Below are positions 1 to 6,713 of a stretch of DNA of 9,121 nucleotides, one piece after another. The stretch comes from JBGLNL01 sp964548045 (GTDB lineage: Bacteria; Chloroflexota; Dehalococcoidia; SZUA-161; SpSt-899): positions 1 through 9,121 of the forward strand of contig CAZJQZ010000095.1 of assembly GCA_964548045.1 (NCBI GenBank), read 5' to 3'. Every line of letters begins with the position of its first letter. The first letter of the stretch is position 1. A model generated the notes under the pieces. The model was not told the DNA's origin and ran no database searches. It saw only the letters and a program-made list of their open reading frames with translations. The position numbers were made by a program, and so were the translations under genes.

Positions 1-126
1 GGCATTACCATAGGGGTTGTCATGGATTATGTCTATGGCCTCATCCAGGTCCTTAGCCCTGACCACGCTGGCTACTGGCCCAAAGATTTCCTCACGGGCC
101 AGGCCCATATCAGGAGTCACATTTTC
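1..126 (-). other. In-frame fragment of methylmalonate-semialdehyde dehydrogenase-type ALDH (C-terminal part)
   Basis: Residues 444-483 of the open frame read VTPDMGLAREEIFGPV, then a segment rich in VVRAKDLDEAI, then NPYGNA at the edge. The motif EEIFGPV, with the conserved Glu and Phe that contact the nicotinamide ribose, is an aldehyde dehydrogenase hallmark. Preceded by VTPDM and followed by DLDEAI and NPYGNA, it fits the CoA-acylating methylmalonate-semialdehyde dehydrogenase (MmsA/IolA) group best. In a complete enzyme the catalytic Cys and the general-base Glu lie upstream of this motif, so neither is present: this piece alone cannot be a dehydrogenase. It continues beyond the left edge. 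It may be a gene fusion, a remnant or an assembly join. Confidence 0.8.
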
Positions 127-1449
127 AAAAATAGAACGGAACCTTTCCTCGCTTGCCCGAATGGCCTTTTCTGCCCTCACTCGTTCGGTGATGTCCCTGA
201 TAATGGCGGTAAAGAACGGTTCCTTTCCGATAAACCATCTGGCAAAAGTGAGTTCCACCGGAACCATGCTTCCGTCTTTTTTGAACACAAAGCCCATGGT
301 TGCCTCTTCAGATGTGAAAGGGCCCGGAGCCGCCACCATTTTTTGTATACCGGATTCATATCCTGAACGCGATTGATCAGGTATCAGCTCTAAGATCGAC
401 TTATTTACAAGCTCATCCGCGTTATAACCGAAGATAGTTTCCGCACCGTGGTTGCAATAGGTGATGAAACCATCCCTGTTAATCGTAACAATTCCATCTG
501 TCGCTGTATCTGCAACAGCGCGAAACCGTTCCTCCCTTTTCTTGAGCGCTTCTTCATCCTGCTTGCGTTCGGTGATATCAATGGCAATTATGACAACAGA
601 AACAATTTCATTATTTCGAGTGATCGGGCCAAAACGTGTTTCAAAGAGTCTTACTTGTCCATTGGGAAGATTGACAAGGCTTTCGATAGGCTTTGTCTCA
701 CCAGCATTGAAGGTTTTTTCAATGGATTCTTTAAATGATTCATGGAATTCCGGCAGAATATATTCAAGAATGCTTTTTCCAAGACCATCAGACTCATCGA
801 CAGGATGATCCAGTACTGATCGATTTAGGTACAATATTCGCAAATCTCGGTTAAGCTCCATTATAAAATCAGGGGAGCTTTCCAGCATTAATCTGGTTCT
901 TTCCTCACTTTCCTCGAGAGCTTTCTGCGCACGCTTTCGATTCTTGATCTGTTTGCGTAGTTCCTCGGTTCGTTCCCAGACCATTTCCTCCAACTGCTTC
1001 CGATAGCGTTCCAGTTCCTCCTCGGCTTGTCTTTGCTCGGTATTATCGTGAGAAACGATCTGGATAGCGAATACCTTTCCATCAGCATCTTTAACCGGCT
1101 GGAAGTTTGAAAGGAACCATCGTTCATCATCAGGCAAAGCTATCAAGTCCTCAAATTGATCGCCCATACCAGTTTCATCGATGTTAGCAATTCGGTCCGC
1201 GGTGATTTCAGCCAGAGGGGATAAAATTTCATACACGGATTTCCCAACGAATTCTTCTGGTACTCCACCCAGGTTTTCTGCCCCGATCTTGTTTATCAGT
1301 AAAATATATCCATCGGTGGTGAGGTAAGTAATGGGGGTCTGTGTATTATCCACCAGTATGCGGTATTTCTCTTCACTGGCAATAATTTGCTGACGCATCT
1401 GCATCAGTTCTGCGATGAGTTCAGCTTTGGTCTTTTCCCTGTCGCTCAT
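1..1449 (-). CDS. Multi-PAS sensor protein, 3'-truncated by the window edge and ending in an ALDH fragment
   Basis: Open frame of 483 visible codons from the ATG at 1449-1447, with no stop before the window edge. The start is supported by AAAGGAA five bases upstream. Layout: short N-terminal helix (1-23); PAS 1 (about 24-143, ending near a HDNTEQRQAEEE linker); charged coiled coil (about 139-183); PAS 2 (about 184-297, ending IDITERK); PAS 3 (about 304-423, starting EERFRAV and ending IIRDITERV); and the opening of PAS 4 (about 432-443, ASEERFRSIFEN). PAS domains of this S-box type sense ligands, redox state or light, and usually feed a histidine kinase, GGDEF or methyl-accepting output module. 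No signal peptide or membrane segment is visible, so a cytoplasmic protein is likely. Oddity: from about residue 444 the sequence switches to the C-terminal part of an aldehyde dehydrogenase, and no kinase or other output domain is visible. The PAS assignment is secure; the true 3' end and output are unknown. Confidence 0.85.
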   Translation of the reverse strand, partial: MSDREKTKAELIAELMQMRQQIIASEEKYRILVDNTQTPITYLTTDGYILLINKIGAENLGGVPEEFVGKSVYEILSPLAEITADRIANIDETGMGDQFEDLIALPDDERWFLSNFQPVKDADGKVFAIQIVSHDNTEQRQAEEELERYRKQLEEMVWERTEELRKQIKNRKRAQKALEESEERTRLMLESSPDFIMELNRDLRILYLNRSVLDHPVDESDGLGKSILEYILPEFHESFKESIEKTFNAGETKPIESLVNLPNGQVRLFETRFGPITRNNEIVSVVIIAIDITERKQDEEALKKREERFRAVADTATDGIVTINRDGFITYCNHGAETIFGYNADELVNKSILELIPDQSRSGYESGIQKMVAAPGPFTSEEATMGFVFKKDGSMVPVELTFARWFIGKEPFFTAIIRDITERVRAEKAIRASEERFRSIFENVTPDMGLAREEIFGPVASVVRAKDLDEAIDIIHDNPYGNA

Positions 1450-1454
1450 AGAAA

Positions 1455-1461
1455 TTCCTTT
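1455..1461 (-). promoter_or_regulatory. Ribosome binding site of the PAS sensor gene
   Basis: On the minus strand AAAGGAA lies five bases before the ATG at 1449. This supports that start over later in-frame ATGs at codons 15 and 17. Confidence 0.6.
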
Positions 1462-1494
1462 GAAGATGTTTTCAGTCCTATTGAAGTGGTGCCT

Positions 1495-1500
1495 ATTATA
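1495..1500 (-). promoter_or_regulatory. Candidate -10 box for the PAS sensor gene
   Basis: A perfect TATAAT on the minus strand sits 45 bases before the PAS start codon, between the permease stop and the PAS gene. This suggests that the sensor has its own promoter rather than depending only on read-through from the transporter operon. No good -35 hexamer is visible at 16-18 bases, so the promoter may be weak or activator-dependent. Confidence 0.4.
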
Positions 1501-1528
1501 CACCGCTTGTGCCTTAAAAGGCCAGAGT

Positions 1529-3892
1529 TTAACTTGCCTGCTCTTTGGTCACCTGGGCCAGGTTCAGCCGATTCACTGTCCGTATGCTCGGCGCCTGAGA
1601 TATCAGCATGATCGCTATCACGATGCCGACCGTAAGGATATAGGTGCGGGGCAGAATAATCAAATCCATAGAGAACATATCCCCCTGGAAAAGGCTGAAA
1701 AAGTACCACGCTAAAAGGTAGCCCATCACAATTCCCGGGACCAGTCCTGCAAGTCCAAGGATCAGGTTCTCGATTGTGACCATCATGTCTATTCGACGCT
1801 TGCTTTCACCCAGGGTACGCATGGTAGCAATCTCACGGCGACGTTCCAGTATATTTATGGTAACTGTGGTAAATACGATAGCCATCGAAAGGATGGCTCC
1901 AAAAAGGAGCATAATCAACAACATACCCAAACCAGCTTCCATCATTTCGTCTATTCGTTCCCGGGTTTCGGAAGTGATCTCCACCGATGCGGCCCCCATA
2001 CCGTAGGCCTTTTCCCTTATTTCATCGGCATAATCGTCATCGATTTCCAGCAGCATCCCACTGATAATTTCCAGGCCTCCGAATTCAGATCGGGCCCGAT
2101 CAATTGACATATACCCGAAGCTGCCCATAGGTTCTTTCACGAATCCAATGACTGGCAATTGTGCCGTCCCCCAGTCCGTTTGCAAGTTGAGGATATCTCC
2201 TTTGCCAATATCCAGAGTATCTCCCAATGCCTGGCTTAACCAGATGCCGTCTTCGTTCAAAGATACTGGTTTTTCGGAAGGCGAGTACAATCCCCTCAGT
2301 TTGGCATCGTTGGGAAGAGCCCAGCAAATGGTGGAGTAGGTTTCGGAATTATGTTGGAGACGAGCGGGAAAGAGTAAGGTAGGTTCAACCGTCTTCACTC
2401 CCTGCCAGTATTGTGCTTCATCCGCCAGATCAGATGATTGAGGTGAGGCGAACTCGATTCGGGCATCGTATCTTTGAATATCATTAAACATGAATCTAAT
2501 CATGTCCTGCATGGAATCTATCATTCCTGCTGATACCAGTATCAAGCTTACCCCAAAGACAATGCCAATGGTGGTATAAAGGCTGCGCCTCCGGTTGCGG
2601 AAAATGTTTCTCAGGGGTATCTTCCAGAGAGAAGACAGCCGGGTGACAAATGGAAAAATGCGTTCCAGCAGGAGCTTCCTTCCCGCCGCCGGGGCAGGGG
2701 CATGCATTGCTTCGGCAGGGACGATTCTTGCGGCGCGCCAGGCCGGTACGATTCCGGCAATCAAACATGGCACCAGTCCCAATATGAAACCTGTAATTAT
2801 TCCTGTCCACTGAACTTCAGTTGTTATAAAAGGCAGATTGATCATAGACGCATAGTATTTGGTTATCGCTTCCGCCAGATAGTAACCGGAAATGGATCCG
2901 GTTATCGAACCGATCAGCCCAACCGCAGTGGCAAATCCAAGGTAGTGAATCATTACGCTTCTGCTGGAATAACCTACAGCTTTCATCAAACCGATTTGAC
3001 TGCGCTGGTTATACACGATACGGGTCAGCAGGATATATATTGCCATCGCTCCCACGATGATAAAAAGCGCAGGAAACATCTCTGCTATGACTTCAAACTG
3101 TTCCAGGTCCGTCTCCAGGCCGGCGTAGCTTGCCTGATCCTCTTTCGGGACGATATCCATAATGGTGTATTCGCTGAGTATCGATTCAATTTCGCTGGTA
3201 ATTCCTTCGGCATCAACGCTGTCACCAAAACTAAAACAGAATTCATTAACCGGCCCATTCAGAAGACTATTTCTGATTGTTTCCGGGACGAACACAACTC
3301 CCCAGACTTCCGGGGAAACCAGCAATTCCTGCCGACTTTTGGCAAAGAAGACATATTCGGGGCTGGTGGCAATACCGGCTATTTCAAAAGATATGTCCTG
3401 GTTGTTGACGTCCATCGTGACGGTTTGCCCCGGTTCAAGTTCATGATGCTTAGCGAAATTCTGTTCCAGCAGTATGAAGTTTCCGTCTCTATCCGGGAAA
3501 TAGGTACCTTCCTGAATATATACATCATTGACAGTATCGGCACGAACCGACTCCGAAGATGGCAGTGATATAGCCCGCACCAGTACTTTTGATGTCTGTT
3601 CCCCGGGAAGAGTCAGCGCATAATCTGCGTTCATCCGGCCGGTAACAGCCTCAATGCCGTTGATTGCCTTGAGCTGATCTTCAGCCCCTGATGCATCTTC
3701 TGCGACCTTCACGGTCAAATCGGCAAAATTAAGGTTTTCGTAAGTATAATTATAGGAATTGCTCAAATTCTGGTATGCCATAAACATGGACCCGAAGAAT
3801 GACACTGCCAAAAATATGATGATGATTACAGCAGTGAACAATCCTTTGGAAGACCAGAGGTCACGTGCCAGTTTTCGGTTTATCTTTTTCAT
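1529..3892 (-). CDS. ABC transporter permease, FtsX/MacB type with duplicated FtsX domain
   Basis: Membrane subunit of an ABC transporter, 787 residues. The layout is the duplicated FtsX architecture. TM1 (about 18-38, VIIIIFLAV) is followed by a large extracytoplasmic MacB-type domain (about 40-260). The first FtsX block has TMs at about 270-293, 315-341 and 363-386, with the usual cytoplasmic motif QIGLMKAVGYSS (299-310). TM5 at about 440-458 follows a basic RNRRRS stretch and leads into a second extracytoplasmic domain (about 460-650). The second FtsX block has TMs at about 655-679, 707-735 and 750-767, with REIATMRTLGES (686-697). This topology (8 TMs, two soluble domains) is typical of permeases that export lipids, lipoproteins, peptides or drugs, or work mechanically on the envelope, rather than importers. 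The start codon is four bases after the ATPase stop, so the two are almost certainly co-translated. No membrane-fusion or outer-membrane partner is in the window. The substrate cannot be deduced. Confidence 0.93.
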   Translation of the reverse strand: MKKINRKLARDLWSSKGLFTAVIIIIFLAVSFFGSMFMAYQNLSNSYNYTYENLNFADLTVKVAEDASGAEDQLKAINGIEAVTGRMNADYALTLPGEQTSKVLVRAISLPSSESVRADTVNDVYIQEGTYFPDRDGNFILLEQNFAKHHELEPGQTVTMDVNNQDISFEIAGIATSPEYVFFAKSRQELLVSPEVWGVVFVPETIRNSLLNGPVNEFCFSFGDSVDAEGITSEIESILSEYTIMDIVPKEDQASYAGLETDLEQFEVIAEMFPALFIIVGAMAIYILLTRIVYNQRSQIGLMKAVGYSSRSVMIHYLGFATAVGLIGSITGSISGYYLAEAITKYYASMINLPFITTEVQWTGIITGFILGLVPCLIAGIVPAWRAARIVPAEAMHAPAPAAGRKLLLERIFPFVTRLSSLWKIPLRNIFRNRRRSLYTTIGIVFGVSLILVSAGMIDSMQDMIRFMFNDIQRYDARIEFASPQSSDLADEAQYWQGVKTVEPTLLFPARLQHNSETYSTICWALPNDAKLRGLYSPSEKPVSLNEDGIWLSQALGDTLDIGKGDILNLQTDWGTAQLPVIGFVKEPMGSFGYMSIDRARSEFGGLEIISGMLLEIDDDYADEIREKAYGMGAASVEITSETRERIDEMMEAGLGMLLIMLLFGAILSMAIVFTTVTINILERRREIATMRTLGESKRRIDMMVTIENLILGLAGLVPGIVMGYLLAWYFFSLFQGDMFSMDLIILPRTYILTVGIVIAIMLISQAPSIRTVNRLNLAQVTKEQAS

Positions 3893-3896
3893 GGTT

Positions 3897-4610
3897 TTAC
3901 CACTTCAGGTCCTGCGGAGCAATTGGAGACTGGTTTTCGACGATCTCGATTATCTCTCCGCTACGCATGCGGACAATACGGTCAGCAATATTACCGATGG
4001 CGGAATTGTGGGTTACCAGCAGGACAGTCTTTGCCCTTTCCCTGTTTATCCGGCGCATGGCAGAAAGGATATTTTTGCCTGTGTCGAAATCCAGATCACC
4101 GGTGGGTTCATCGCACAGCAGCAGGGGAGGGTCTTTGACGATGGCCCTGGCTATCGCCACCCGTTGCTGCTCGCCCCCGGACAGCTCGCTGGGAAAGTGA
4201 TTCGCCCGGTCTCCAAGTCCGACGATTTGAAGAGCTTCCTGGGAATCCCGGGAACCTTTCACAAGTTCGGCGGCAAACTCGATGTTTTCTTTGGCCGTCA
4301 GAGATGGGATCAGGTTGAAGAACTGAAATACAAAGCCAATATGCTCGCGCCGGTATTTGGTCAGGCCCTTCTCATTGAGGGTTGTGATATCCAATCCATC
4401 CGAAAAGACTTTTCCAGAGGTGGGTGAATCCATGCCCCCGATCATGTTCAGAAGGGTAGTCTTACCGGAGCCGCTGGGACCCAGGATAACGATAAACTCA
4501 CCGCTTCGAATGCTTAATGATACGTTGGAAAGTGCTGTCACCTCCACCTGCCCCATACGGTAGATTCGAGAAACATTTTCCAGTTTCAGCAGGAGATCGG
4601 TCTTAATCAT
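3897..4610 (-). CDS. ABC transporter ATP-binding protein, LolD/MacB family
   Basis: Cytoplasmic ATPase that powers the FtsX-type permease encoded just downstream. All motifs of a working nucleotide-binding domain are present in 237 residues, a normal length for this family: Walker A GPSGSGKT (44-51), Q-loop Gln96 in FVFQFFNL, signature LSGGEQQR (143-150), Walker B LLLCDEP with catalytic Glu168, D-loop GDLD (171-174) and H-loop His201. The spacing and the FVFQ.FNLIP.LTA stretch are typical of the LolD/MacB/FtsE branch of exporters. The start ATG lies inside the end of the TetR gene (8-bp overlap) with a strong GGAGG five bases upstream. The gene is therefore translationally coupled to the regulator and expressed with it. 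Confidence 0.95.
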   Translation of the reverse strand: MIKTDLLLKLENVSRIYRMGQVEVTALSNVSLSIRSGEFIVILGPSGSGKTTLLNMIGGMDSPTSGKVFSDGLDITTLNEKGLTKYRREHIGFVFQFFNLIPSLTAKENIEFAAELVKGSRDSQEALQIVGLGDRANHFPSELSGGEQQRVAIARAIVKDPPLLLCDEPTGDLDFDTGKNILSAMRRINRERAKTVLLVTHNSAIGNIADRIVRMRSGEIIEIVENQSPIAPQDLKW

Positions 4611-5193
4611 CGTTTCCTCCGGTAAAGTTGATAAATCTCTCTTCCAGCAAGGCTATGGTTTCTTCCTTTTTGAAAATCTCTGGCATCATTACGGCCAAAC
4701 CCATAAACGCATCGAGCGTAAGCGCATAAAATCTGGCAACATCTTCGGGATTATTCTCACCGATAGCAGCAAAGAGTGGTGTCATCTGATCGATAAACGG
4801 ATCCATCCATTCGGTATATTCCGAGTTGAACATTTCTTTCAATTCCGGTTGAGCTGCTATTTGCCAGCCAAAACGCACGATCTCGGGATTGGCTTCGGCA
4901 GCCTCAAGGCAGGCACGACTCACAGCACCAAGTTTCACACGTGGCGGTAGATTTTCTTCGAAAAGTTGCATAAGCGGAGTAAACAGAGGCAGTGCAAGGT
5001 ATTCGAAGAGCTGTAGAAATATTTCCTGCTTTGATTTGAAGTGCCAATACAAATTACCTTTGCTAATCCCTGCTTTTTTTGCGATAGCGTCTACGCTGAC
5101 CCCGTGATACCCACTCTTGGAGAATAGTTCTGTTGCTGCATCAAAGATCTCCTTGCGACGTTTTTGAGGAATATCTTTGCGTTTTACAGTCAT
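4603..5193 (-). CDS. TetR/AcrR family transcriptional regulator
   Basis: DNA-binding repressor of 196 residues, the usual size for the family. The N-terminal TetR_N domain is clear: RKEIFDAATELFSKSGYHG (about 13-31) is followed by the helix-turn-helix VSVDAIAKKAGISKGNLYWHF (32-52, Tyr49 and His51 in the recognition region) and KSKQEIFLQL. Residues from about 65 onward are the variable helical ligand-binding and dimerisation domain, with no close identity that would name a ligand. It is the first gene of a tetR-ATPase-permease operon and has a palindromic operator right before it. It therefore very likely represses itself and the transporter until an inducer (perhaps a transported compound) binds. 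No strong Shine-Dalgarno precedes its ATG, so its expression may be low. Confidence 0.93.
   Translation of the reverse strand: MTVKRKDIPQKRRKEIFDAATELFSKSGYHGVSVDAIAKKAGISKGNLYWHFKSKQEIFLQLFEYLALPLFTPLMQLFEENLPPRVKLGAVSRACLEAAEANPEIVRFGWQIAAQPELKEMFNSEYTEWMDPFIDQMTPLFAAIGENNPEDVARFYALTLDAFMGLAVMMPEIFKKEETIALLEERFINFTGGNDD
4616..4620 (-). promoter_or_regulatory. Strong Shine-Dalgarno of the ABC ATPase gene inside the tetR end
   Basis: GGAGG on the minus strand, five bases before the ATPase ATG (4610-4608), lies within the last codons of the TetR gene (the Gly-Gly-Asn-Asp-Asp end). It fixes the ATPase start. Confidence 0.7.
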
Positions 5194-5207
5194 TTTATCT
5201 ATACTCT

Positions 5208-5227
5208 TAGACCGACCAGTCAGTCTA
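5208..5227. promoter_or_regulatory. Palindromic TetR-type operator before the tetR-ABC operon
   Basis: The plus strand reads TAGACCGACCAGTCAGTCTA, an inverted repeat in which 16 of 20 positions pair symmetrically (outer arms TAGAC/GTCTA perfect, core GACC/AGTC). It lies 15 bases from the tetR start codon and directly downstream of the candidate -10 box, roughly where transcript positions +1 to +20 fall. That is a classic repressor position. Binding by this TetR is inferred from location and symmetry. Confidence 0.65.
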
Positions 5228-5234
5228 TGTAAAT

Positions 5235-5263
5235 AGTTAAACAGCTTTGTGATTCCATGTCAA
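5235..5263 (-). promoter_or_regulatory. Candidate sigma-70 promoter of the tetR-ABC-FtsX operon
   Basis: On the minus strand a perfect TTGACA (plus 5258-5263) is followed after 17 bases by TTAACT (plus 5235-5240), a modest match to TATAAT. The predicted start of transcription falls at about 5228, at the edge of the palindromic operator. The -35 and spacing are good and the -10 is weak. Confidence 0.5.
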
Positions 5264-5291
5264 TCCCTTAGGACTAAAGTACTATCTGAAT

Positions 5292-5321
5292 TTGCAGTTA
5301 ACACTAATGGCACAATACATT
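5292..5321 (+). promoter_or_regulatory. Candidate promoter of the cheB-like gene
   Basis: TTGCAG (5292-5297) is followed after 18 bases by TACATT (5316-5321), 4 of 6 matches to the -10 consensus and half-matching at -35. It would give a leader of under 20 bases before the ATG at 5346. The match is weak; it is reported because this is the only divergent intergenic region in the window and cheB needs a promoter here. Confidence 0.3.
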
Positions 5322-5345
5322 CAATCGTGATAAAATGACTTCGAA

Positions 5346-5921
5346 ATGGATTGCAACACGCTGGTAATAATCGGCGCTTCGACAGGTGGTCCTCGAACAT
5401 TGCGGGAATTGCTGGCAAAGTTGCCGGTGCTAGATGCCTGTCTCCTTATTATTCAGCACCTGCCCACACACATCGCTCCCTCCATCAGTAAATCACTCCA
5501 GCGAGTAACCTCCATGCCTGTAAAGCTCGCTGAACACGGGGGACCTTTGAAGAGCGGTGAAATACTCCTTGCGCCGGGTGATATACATACGGAACTAGAG
5601 TGTAATCAGAGTATCCGGCTGGTGGAAGGGGAGAAGGTTAATTTTGTCCGCCCCTCGATTGATGTTGCTATGAAATCCCTGAAAAGCGAACCTCCCTGTA
5701 AATTCATCGGAGTTATCCTGACCGGCATGGGCAAGGATGGAGTTGCCGGGATCAGCCATATCAAGCAGCTGGGTGGCACCACCATCGCTCAGGATGGTGC
5801 GAGCAGTGTGGTCTTCGGGATGCCAAAAGCTGCGGCTGCAACCGGGGATATCGATTTTGTACTTTCTCCTGAAAGAATCGGAGATAAAATAACTGAACTG
5901 GTTCAGTCGTGGAGTTCCTGA
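5346..5921 (+). CDS. cheB: Stand-alone CheB-type protein-glutamate methylesterase domain
   Basis: Catalytic domain of chemotaxis methylesterase/deamidase, 191 residues. It hydrolyses glutamyl methyl esters on receptor signalling domains and can deamidate receptor glutamines. The Ser-His-Asp triad is complete: Ser12 in IIGASTGGP, His38 in IIQHLP, and Asp131 in ILTGMGKDGVAG. APGDIH (76-81) and GMPKAAAATG (158-167) also match the family. Classical CheB has an N-terminal receiver domain that holds it inactive until phosphorylated. Here the protein begins right at the first strand of the esterase domain, so that control is missing. An in-frame TAA 15 bases upstream of the ATG rules out a longer form. 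No clear Shine-Dalgarno precedes the ATG. No cheA, cheR, cheW or receptor gene is in the window, so its methylated target is unknown. Confidence 0.92.
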   Translation: MDCNTLVIIGASTGGPRTLRELLAKLPVLDACLLIIQHLPTHIAPSISKSLQRVTSMPVKLAEHGGPLKSGEILLAPGDIHTELECNQSIRLVEGEKVNFVRPSIDVAMKSLKSEPPCKFIGVILTGMGKDGVAGISHIKQLGGTTIAQDGASSVVFGMPKAAAATGDIDFVLSPERIGDKITELVQSWSS

Positions 5922-5929
5922 CCGGTCAG
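5918..5929. repeat. Perfect 12-bp palindrome holding both convergent stop codons
   Basis: CTGACCGGTCAG is fully self-complementary. The TGA of the cheB-like gene (5919-5921) and the TGA of the facing release-factor gene (complement of 5926-5928) occupy mirror positions in it. Arms of six bases with no loop and no U-tract do not make an intrinsic terminator. Confidence 0.6.
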
Positions 5930-6672
5930 CCATCCATCCATTCAAACAGCTCGCTCGACCAGATATCCGCTATCGACTCTTTCAAGTTTACCTGCCTGGG
6001 ATTGCGCACATTCAGCACGGCACCCATGGTGCGGGTATCGAATCTCTCCAGAAACGAACACTGTTTGCGAAAGTTGAGCAGGGTGTTTCGTTCGCCACCA
6101 TAGACTAAATGATCGAGATGAGCCAACTGAGGTTCCAGTTGAATTCGAACGTGCCCGCATACCCGTGTAAAAAAAGACTCTATTTGCTTTTCACGATGCC
6201 GTTCGAACCGCCGTTGCGATGATCCGCCTTTCCGGTGACGGGAATGAACCAGTCCGGTCCCAATCTTGCTGGTAAGAAGCTCTTCGCCTTTAAACACCCC
6301 GATAGCGTACTCCCCCAGCCGCACGAAAACCAGACCGATAATTAGCTCTTGGTGTAACAGAGACCGCAAAGGCCCCACATTGTATTCCCCGAAAACACAT
6401 TTTTCAGCAACCGGGAACGGGGGTAAAATCAGGCATTTAGATTCCTCACCCCAAAAAACGACTGCGCCGTTTTTTGAGGATTGTGCCAGATTGCCGATTT
6501 CCGCCTTGATTTCCGCCGTTTTTGCCGTCTCATTTATGACACTCTCGATTTCCGTTTCCGTCAAACCGGCAGGCAGATAAGCTGAAACTGCTGTCTGCGA
6601 ATATGCCCCCACTTCCATCAGGAAACTGAGCATTTTCTTTCTGTTCATTCGGCGACGATGTGGTATTAGCAT
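5926..6672 (-). CDS. Vms1/ANKZF1-like (VLRF1) peptidyl-tRNA hydrolase / release factor
   Basis: Predicted to release nascent chains from peptidyl-tRNA on stalled 50S subunits, acting in the cytoplasm. The recognisable region is about residues 107-200: a beta-rich segment LIIGLVFVRLGEYAIGVFKG, then the loop KGGSSQRRFERHREKQ (148-163), then a helix and a second strand region ending LVYGGERNT. The GxxQ pattern (Gly150-Ser-Ser-Gln153) followed by basic RRFERHRE matches the catalytic loop of VLRF1 domains, where a glutamine takes the place of the GGQ of eRF1. Residues 1-100 are a less conserved N-terminal region. The full form is 248 residues. No zinc finger or ankyrin repeats as in eukaryotic ANKZF1 are present. 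The first ATG has a weak ribosome site; the Met at residue 9 (6648) or 14 could be the true start. It follows mutS2 by 39 bp on the same strand, so the two are probably co-transcribed. The assignment is from motif memory. Confidence 0.72.
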   Translation of the reverse strand: MLIPHRRRMNRKKMLSFLMEVGAYSQTAVSAYLPAGLTETEIESVINETAKTAEIKAEIGNLAQSSKNGAVVFWGEESKCLILPPFPVAEKCVFGEYNVGPLRSLLHQELIIGLVFVRLGEYAIGVFKGEELLTSKIGTGLVHSRHRKGGSSQRRFERHREKQIESFFTRVCGHVRIQLEPQLAHLDHLVYGGERNTLLNFRKQCSFLERFDTRTMGAVLNVRNPRQVNLKESIADIWSSELFEWMDG

Positions 6673-6690
6673 AGCTGCAATTGATCGGCA

Positions 6691-6713
6691 AGGGCAGGTT
6701 TCAAATCCGCCCT
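6691..6713 (-). repeat. Hairpin / REP-like inverted repeat at the mutS2 stop
   Basis: Minus-strand arms AGGGCGG and CCTGCCCT pair over seven base pairs with one bulged T, around the loop ATTTGAAA. The mutS2 TAG overlaps the 5' arm (GTAGGGCGG). There is no run of T after the stem, so it is not a standard terminator. It resembles the short GC-rich palindromes (GTAGGG..GGGTTTGAAACCC type) scattered in many bacterial genomes, and may stabilise the mutS2 message or partly uncouple it from the next gene. Confidence 0.45.

Noticed and set aside
17..376. Plus-strand frames over the PAS/ALDH region
   Set aside because: The minus strand has continuous PAS and aldehyde dehydrogenase motifs; the plus-strand products match nothing.
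1511..1522. Inverted repeat GCCTTAAAAGGC between the permease and the PAS gene, considered as a terminator
   Set aside because: Arms are only five bases around a two-base loop, with no adjoining U-tract, and it lies close to the -10 box of the next gene. It is not a credible intrinsic terminator.
2702..3568. Long plus-strand open frame of 288 codons
   Set aside because: It lies antisense inside the permease gene. Its translation has no recognisable domain and the opposite strand encodes a clear FtsX permease with all expected segments.
3759..4427. Plus-strand open frame of 222 codons across the permease/ATPase boundary
   Set aside because: It is antisense to the conserved Walker and signature motifs of the ATPase, crosses a gene boundary and has no family features.
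5335..5337. Alternative ATG for cheB a few bases upstream
   Set aside because: It is out of frame with the esterase domain, and an in-frame TAA at 5331-5333 blocks any upstream extension.
5595..5945. Minus-strand frame of 116 codons opposite cheB
   Set aside because: It is antisense to the CheB catalytic region and overlaps the end of the release-factor gene in another frame. Nothing recognisable is encoded.
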